Positions 57,454-64,000 of a DNA stretch of 64,000 nt are shown one piece after another. The notes beneath the pieces were generated by a model. It searched no databases. It was not told the origin of the DNA and saw nothing but the letters and a program-made list of their open reading frames with translations. The translations under genes were made by a program, and so were the position numbers. The first letter of the stretch is position 1; each line of letters begins with the position of its first letter. The stretch covers positions 20,054,139-20,118,138 of the forward strand of contig CM075769.1 of NCBI GenBank assembly GCA_037974665.1, given 5' to 3'. The stretch comes from Ehretia macrophylla (lineage: Eukaryota; Streptophyta; Magnoliopsida; Boraginales; Ehretiaceae).

Positions 57454-58971
57454 CATAATACAAAAAAAATAAAGCAAACAAAGAAGGAAAAGAAGGCCAT
57501 TTTCAGCCAAGCATAGGAGAAAAAAAAAGAGAAAAAGATAGCTTAGGGTTTCAACTTTTGATCCATCTCCAAGCTATTTTGAGTTCATTTGAGCCATCAC
57601 AAGCCTTCTTCAAGCATTTCTATCTTGTTTTGGTAAGGGTTTTCTTCAAAATTTGCATGACCAGTTTATATGTAGATTATGTTAAAAAAATGTTTATAGT
57701 ATTTATGCTTGCTAGAAATCAAATTGATGCTATATATAGTATCCATAGGACTAGGAGAACATTCTTTTAAGGTTGTTTCATGCATTTATGTAGCGTATGC
57801 ATAGTTTGAATTTTAAAGTTTATGTTGTTGGCACTATTCACGCAAACCCTTGAATTCTTGATTCAATTCTTAATCTAATGCTTAATATATGCTCTAAGGG
57901 TGCTAAAAGTGGTATTCAATAAAATTTATCAAGTCTCGTTAACGTTGGAATTTATAGCCCTTTGTGTGTGTATGAAGGAATTGGTGTAGTTAAGACTATT
58001 ATGCCTAGTTTAATGCCTAATTTAGGTGTCATAGGTGTAGTAAAGATTGGTCATGTATGTATAATGGTTAAACCTTGGTGAAAATTAGGTGTTGTTGGTT
58101 TGAACATAAAGGGGGTGGTTGTAGTTATTGGTTTAAATGCTTAATCTAGTGTTTAATTATTATGTCACAAGTGTTGTAGAGACTAGAATTGAGTGCAAAA
58201 TGGCTAAGATAAAGTTTGAACTTGGTGTGTGTGTGTATACCCCAAAGGGCCGAATTGTGTATATGTGTGTTTATTGTATGTGTGGGTGTACCTTCCTTGC
58301 ATAGTTGAGTGTATAGCCTTGGGTGAGAGTGTGTGTTGTAAGCTAAGTGATGTTATAGCAAAAGTATGCCTAGTATGTTCTTGAAATGTTAAGTAGTTGC
58401 TTGAATTTATTGAATTTAATTTATGACTAAAGCATGGTTAATTGATTAGATAATTAGTTGAATGGAAATTGTGATCTTTAATGGTTAGGTAGAATAGCTT
58501 GGTTAGTCTTATTGCTTGTGCTTCTAGTGGTAGTTAGGTTGCCTTAGCTTAATTTCTTAAAGTAATGTTCTTATCTTTAACTTGTTAACTTAAAATGGAT
58601 GTTAAAGCATATTCTTGTGAAGTAAACTTGTTGGACTAGTTAGTTATTTGCATGTTGAGTTTAAATGGATTAGAGCTATGTGCATGATGTGTTAGACAAG
58701 TTATATTCTTATGCAAATACTTAGAATTGAATGGAGTTTTGAAGTATTGATATTTAGATGATTGAAGAGATTCATGAAATTAATGGATTGAATTTGTGAG
58801 TTTAATTGCCTAAATGTAAATTGCTATTTATATGTGAATTATTGGATTATTAATGGTTGTTGCAAAAAGGGTATTTGCTCGAGCTTGTTATAAAGGCTAC
58901 CATGTTAAATATTAATATAGTTAATGCCATCTAGGAAGTTATGGAATATTTTATAGCCACAAGAATGCTTG
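57086..58971 (+). mobile_element. Tekay-like LTR, part 2
   Basis: Continues the LTR interrupted at 54130. It includes GTGAATAGTAA near 57303, a TA microsatellite (57409-57448) and T-rich U3-like sequence, and ends where another LTR starts at 58972. No gene is seen. Confidence 0.6.
57409..57448 (+). repeat. AT microsatellite
   Basis: About 19 TA units inside a Tekay-like LTR. Confidence 0.9.
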
Positions 58972-61900
58972 TGATACCCCAAACCCGACATATAGAGAAT
59001 AATACACGTTTGCATTTAGTTAGGTTCTATCTTGAATGCTAGTATAAAATTATGTGTTTACCTTAATGAATTCATTCATTTTTAGTACTATTTCATAATT
59101 CTTCAAACTATTCAAATAATAGTTAAATTAATTATTTAAAATGAATATTAGGTAACTTATTAATTATAATACTCTGTTTTATTTTCTTGACTATATTTAC
59201 TTTGTTTTCAACTAATTAAGAAAGTTGTTCCAAGCCCAAAACATTAAAATTTTATGTTTCTTTTTCTGAATTTCATATTTTTCCCTTAATAGTTGCTATT
59301 TTAGATGCATACGTTCATTGAGTTTGCGTGCATAGCATATCGGGAACAACAGAAAAAAATTCATTAGCGAGCTTAATTAAATAGTGAAAAAATCAGCATT
59401 TTAGTTTTGTATTTTGTTTTATTTTTGAATTCATTACCCACCTAGCCAAGCTACTTGACCCAATAACCCAACTCATTGACCTAACTTAAACTCTTATAAC
59501 CCAAAATCTCTTAAAAAATGCTAAAAAATGGTAAAAAATCAGCCAAAACACCATATACGGGAATAGTGTTTTTTTCTTGCAAAATTGCTATAGTTGGCCA
59601 TTTTCATCCATTCCAAGCTTGAATCTTGAGTTCTTGAACATGTTTAAGCCTTCTTCAAGCTTCTTTAACCTTGTGTGGTAAGAATTTCATCTTATTTTTG
59701 TATTTGAAAGTTTTGCACCTAAACTTTATTTTTAAGATTTGTTGAGATATTGCTTGGTTATGCTTTTTTATGCTTAAATTACTCTTATTTATGATCATAG
59801 AGCACACTTTTGTGGTTAGATAGCATTTTGAATGGTTGAAAATGGAGTTGGAGTTTTGGAGAAGATGATGAATAGTAAATTTCAAAAATTTTAGGGTTTT
59901 GGTGGATTTTGTGTTATGAGCTTGAATTAATGGTTTCTATAGGTGCTATAGGTGCTAATGAACATAGATTAATGATTGTATATGATTGGTTTGCTCAGAA
60001 TTAGATTAAATTTGCATAATTGGCTTGATTCCAAAAGGGGACATTGAACGAAGTGTTGAACGAGCAAGTTTTGAGTGTTCGTATGGCCTTAGATATACTA
60101 GGAAGTAAGTGCGGTGCAATTCTAATCTTGATTGGATGAACGGTTTAAGTAGTTGTAGTTCAAACGGACAAAGGGCCATTTCGGGGTTTTGTAGTAAACG
60201 TGGGTTAAAGTGTGATTTCGTGTGATTTAAATGCATCATTAAGTGACTATATTTGAGTAGAGAAATCGGATTTCAAGTATTATAGTTCGTTTGGAAGTGG
60301 TAGCTTGTGAGAGTTAGAGAAATAAATAGTGTTTTGTTGGTTAACGGTGAATTGCTTGGTCCGATGCTTTCTAATGATGCCATAAGTGTTATTGAACCTA
60401 GGTTAGTGATTAGAATGTATATAGGTTGAGTAACCTTGCATAAACTAGTAGAATTGGCTTGAATTCAAAAGGAGCTTTGCGTAAAATTATTGACCGGGTG
60501 AATTTGAATGATGTAGTTAGTGTTCATTAGGTGTGGTAGTGCTTAAAATGCTTTTATGGTGTTGGTTTAAGGGATGGTTTGAGTAGCTATGGTTCAAAGT
60601 GACCATGGGACCTTCGGGACTTTTGTGCTAGACATCGCTAAAAATGGATTTTCTTAGCCTTAGATTGCATCATAGAGTGTCATTGGAAGTGTTGAATAGC
60701 TAGCTTGTGAGTTAGGTGACTTGTGTTTGGTATGAGCATTGAATTGAACTAATGAACCAAAGGGTCATATGAATGGAGTACTAATTAAGTGTGTCTAAGT
60801 GTGTTGGATAGTCTTAGATAGGTTGATTATTGATTATGATGCAAATATGACATTGATTTGGCAATCGGGTTTAGTAGTTGTAGTTCAAATGGACATTGGG
60901 GCATTTCGGAGTTAAATGATAATTGTAGGTTAAAGTGAGATTCCTTAGCATTGAAAGGCGTCATAAGGTATACATATGGAGTTAGTATAGTTAGAGTGGG
61001 AGTTGTGTACCTTGTGTGAAGTATATAGCTCAATTACTAATAATTGGAATAGAGTTTTGTTGCATTAAGGGTTAAATGCTTGTCTTAATGTTTGAAGTAG
61101 GTGACCTAAGTGCTAGATTGACTAGTTTAATGCTTGGAATTGCTAGAATGTGATTTGAACTTGTGGAAGAGATGATTGAGTATAAGGGCCATTTGGTGTA
61201 CTTTAAGCCGTATGAGAGTTTGTGTGCTATGAAGTTCTTGGTCGTGATTCATTGGTGATTGTGCAGTGTCTAGAGTGAATATAATATGTTTTCATTGATA
61301 AATGGATAGTTTTGTGATTACGGAATATAAAGGGTCATTTGGAATAAAATTAGATTGATTGTTGGTAATTGAACTTGAATTGATTAGCCAAGTGTGTAAT
61401 TGGTGTCCTTTGGGTACTTTGAGTGTCCTTTGAGTGTTAGGTATTTAATTCGAGTGTAATGATGTGATTAAGTTGAGTTGAGTGGTGGAATGAAGTGGTT
61501 TGGTGAAGAGAGATCTATCTAGGTAGATACTTGAAGTTAGTATTAAATTGTTTACTGGTTTTTAAGTGCGATTGGACTAGCTAAGTGATTGAGTGTACTT
61601 TGGGAGTATGATTAGCTTATCGGTAAAGTTTCGTGGTTTGAGTTGCTTAGCTAACTTGTTAAAATGTGAGTATATCTTGATTATATTGTTATGTTACTTA
61701 TAGATTGTAACTATATGCGAGAGAATTAATGAACTAAATGCATGCTAAAAGGTGAAAGGCACTTGATAATTGTATTACATTATATGTTTAAAGTGTAGTT
61801 ACTTTTTTTGTTTATGAAGTTGAATAGTCCATTGCCTAAGTTGTTAGAATTCTAGTATGGTTAATGTCATTTGCAAGATTAAAGAAATGTATTTGATAGT

Positions 61901-62571
61901 TATGTTAGTTAATGGAATTAAATGGAGATGAATAAGTTAATGAAATTATGAACTAGCTTTAGTTGAGAATGAATGTATAACTTCTTATGTAATTAGTTGA
62001 TTGGATTATGTAAAGGTAATTGGAAAGAGTTGATGCTTTGGAGTTGAATTGAAGGGGTTCTTGGCTAGATTCCTATAGGTTTGGTTTACTAAAGGTGATG
62101 GAGTTGCATCTTATTTGCATTTTTCTATTGTATATTGAATATGTTAAATAGTTTTCATGCTATCAATGTTATTAGCGTATTCTAATGAGATTTGTTAGTT
62201 TTATAGTTAGTAGAATGAGTTTAATGGTTAATGCTCGTTATTTCGCTTCTATTGTTGTCAACTGGTTATAATTCCTTATGTGCGAGAATAACCTCTTTTT
62301 GTTGTTCCTCGATTATGTATTTATCAGCTTACCTTGTTATATTGCTTTTATTAATGCTTCTTGTGTTATCGAAACGATGGTTGCGTAACCTTATCGTCGG
62401 GGCAGATGCGATGGGCCTCTCTAGGCAGCAACGGGCTTGCCAGGGTTGGTTGCTCTAGCTCCGTACCCTATTCCCTCACTCGCCTAGTTTGGAGATTGCC
62501 AGGGGGTGTTGGGCCGTAGGTATCGGGTACATCCGGAGTAGCCATTGGAGTTTGGGATACCGGCATATCGA
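58972..62571 (+). mobile_element. Tekay-like LTR, 3'-truncated, with internal repeats
   Basis: Starts TGATACCCCAAACCCGACAT. A block containing GTAGTTCAAA..GGACA..GGG..TTTCGG recurs, diverged, near 60150, 60590 and 60880. A degenerate hairpin lies at 62287-62310 and GGTTGCGTAACC near 62378. The sequence stops at about 62571, before the place where the U12-like motif would be, and joins gag. Confidence 0.65.
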
Positions 62572-62581
62572 GATTGAGTTC

Positions 62582-64000
62582 ATGGGCAGCGATGAAAGAC
62601 ATGGTCGAGTTAGAGAAGTTAGGGATTGTGTTGATAACAATTTGGGAAGCATCAAGGTGAAGATTCCTACGTTTCAAGGAAGGAGTGATCCTGAAGCATA
62701 TCTTGAGTGGGAGAAGAAGATGGAGTTGGTTTTTGATTGTCATAACTATGCAGAACTGAAAAAGGTAAAACTTGCTGTAATTGAATTTACTGATTATGCT
62801 ATTGTTTGGTGGGATCAGTTGTGCATCAATAGGAGGCGGAATGGAGATCGTCCTATTGCAACTTGGGATGAGATGAAGAGAGTGATGAGGCGACGATTTG
62901 TATCAAGTCATTACTATCGAGATTTATACCTCAAGCTGCAAGGTCTTCATCAAGGTAATAAGAGTGTTGATGAGTATTACAAAGAGATGGAGATGGCTAT
63001 GATTAAAGCCAATGTGGAGGAAGATCGAGAGGCAACAATGGCCAGATTCTTGAATGGGCTAAATCAAGAGATTGCTAACACTATAAAGTTGCATCATTAT
63101 GTGGAATTAGAGGATTTGGTGCATAAAGCAATTAAAATGGAGAAGCAACTCAAGAGGGGTGGTACACGACCAAGACAAGCACTGCAATACTTGAGTGCAT
63201 CACCTTCACCTTGGAGGACAAGTTACCTAAAGGATGAAGAAAATCCGTCTACTTACAAGGCCAAGCCCGAGCTCAAAACATCCACTATTTCCATGACCTC
63301 TCAATGTAATACAACCTCTACTATGACTCGATCTAGTGAGATTCAATGTTTTAAATATCAGGGACAAGGACACATAGCAAGCCAATGTCCAAACAAGCGA
63401 GCAATAGTAGTCTTGGAAAGTGGTGAGATTGAATCTGAAGACAAAACATATTATGATGACATGCCTATTTTAGAGGACACCAAAGTAAGCGAAGAAGAGT
63501 TTGGGGCAGATTATGGAGAGATGCTTGGACTAGTGGCACGACGAGCTTTGAGCTTGCAAGCTGAAGAAGAGGAAGAAGTAGTGCAACATGAGAACATCTT
63601 TCATACTCGCTGCCACGTGGAAGATAAGGTATGTAGTGTTATTGATGGTAGTAGTTGTACTAATGTTGCTAGTGCTTCTATGGTTGAAAAGCTAGGGCTC
63701 AACACAGTTAAGCACCCACGTCCATACAAACTGCAGTGGCTGAATAATTGTGGTGAAATAGGGGTTACAAAGCAGGTTGTTGTACCGTTTCGAATTGGAA
63801 AGTATGAAGATGAGGTATTGTGTGATGTGGTAACAATGCATGCTGGACATCTACTCTTAGGAAGACCATGGCAATTTGATCGACATGTGCAGCATGATGG
63901 CTTCACCAACAAGTACTCATTCATGTTTAATCAGCGAACAATCACTCTAGTTCCAATGACACCAAAACAAGTTTATGAGGATCAAGTGAGGTTACAAAAA
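62582..64000 (+). CDS. Ty3 Gag-protease, open to the window end
   Basis: An uninterrupted frame of 473 codons from ATG 62582 to the last base, with no stop reached. It is the same family as the Gag at 8963 and 27516 but lacks the first 85 or so residues, replaced by Tekay-like LTR sequence upstream. Capsid-like motifs are present (YLEWEKKMELVFDCHNY, YAIVWWDQL). The knuckle has lost a cysteine (CFKYQGQGH), and the protease active site is VIDGSSC, one isoleucine shorter and with S for G. It is therefore open but probably not functional. Whether pol follows cannot be seen. Confidence 0.85.
   Translation, partial: MGSDERHGRVREVRDCVDNNLGSIKVKIPTFQGRSDPEAYLEWEKKMELVFDCHNYAELKKVKLAVIEFTDYAIVWWDQLCINRRRNGDRPIATWDEMKRVMRRRFVSSHYYRDLYLKLQGLHQGNKSVDEYYKEMEMAMIKANVEEDREATMARFLNGLNQEIANTIKLHHYVELEDLVHKAIKMEKQLKRGGTRPRQALQYLSASPSPWRTSYLKDEENPSTYKAKPELKTSTISMTSQCNTTSTMTRSSEIQCFKYQGQGHIASQCPNKRAIVVLESGEIESEDKTYYDDMPILEDTKVSEEEFGADYGEMLGLVARRALSLQAEEEEEVVQHENIFHTRCHVEDKVCSVIDGSSCTNVASASMVEKLGLNTVKHPRPYKLQWLNNCGEIGVTKQVVVPFRIGKYEDEVLCDVVTMHAGHLLLGRPWQFDRHVQHDGFTNKYSFMFNQRTITLVPMTPKQVYEDQVRLQK

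Noticed and set aside
1-64000. Endogenous pararetrovirus, rRNA, tRNA genes, DNA transposons or host genes
   Set aside because: I looked for movement-protein or coat-protein motifs, rRNA-like blocks, tRNA boxes and transposase motifs and saw none that were convincing.

Overview
The window is intergenic, repeat-saturated DNA of a flowering plant, probably a eudicot. It is AT-rich, I recognise no host gene, and nearly every stretch belongs to an LTR retrotransposon or an L1-type LINE. Primer-binding sites complementary to initiator methionine tRNA, a Ty3 integrase with a C-terminal chromodomain-like tail, Ty1/copia Gag, and LINE ORF1 with a DUF4283-like region plus CCHC knuckle all point to a plant. 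Calls rest on reading motifs, terminal repeats and target-site duplications (TSDs) by eye; no database search was possible.

Layout. Positions 1-1126 are the 3' end of a Ty3 element inserted into the RNase H region of a Tekay/Del-like Ty3 element (pol remnants 1127-3044, LTR 3059-5545). That element abuts a minus-strand Tekay-like gag and leader (5546-6099, 10678-10783), which is split by a complete 4.6 kb minus-strand element with Gag and protease only (6100-10672, TSD AAAAG). A shared Tekay-like LTR (10784-13275) and pol remnant (13276-13784) follow. From 13785 to 41564 is a nest of one copia family: an LTR copy split by a solo LTR (14453-16874, TSD ATATC); a second copy (LTR from 18453, resuming at 33497, leader to 41564); and inside it a near-complete copia element (19315-33491, TSD ACGTT) that itself carries a second Gag-protease Ty3 element (25753-30433, TSD GCAAT, LTRs differing at about 3 of 863 positions). 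Positions 41565-52563 hold Tekay-like LTRs, a coding-less minus-strand element (43088-48332) and a LINE ORF1 fragment. Positions 52564-62571 hold a copia LTR, more Tekay-like LTR sequence and a complete ORF1-only LINE (54131-57083, TSD AACCTATTA). Positions 62582-64000 are an open gag-protease frame running off the window.

How the parts work together. Almost every element is defective, yet several are defective in shared, heritable ways: Ty3 elements keeping only Gag and protease, a copia element keeping gag, a coding-less Tekay-like element, and LINEs with ORF1 but no ORF2. These look like parasites moved by proteins supplied elsewhere. The most notable unexplained signals are in the Tekay-like LTRs: a motif identical to a minor-spliceosome (U12) 5' splice site followed 150-250 nt later by a 3' splice-like site, a hairpin with a conserved CTACTTT loop, and in one LTR a set of palindromic 12-mers spaced at 21 bp.
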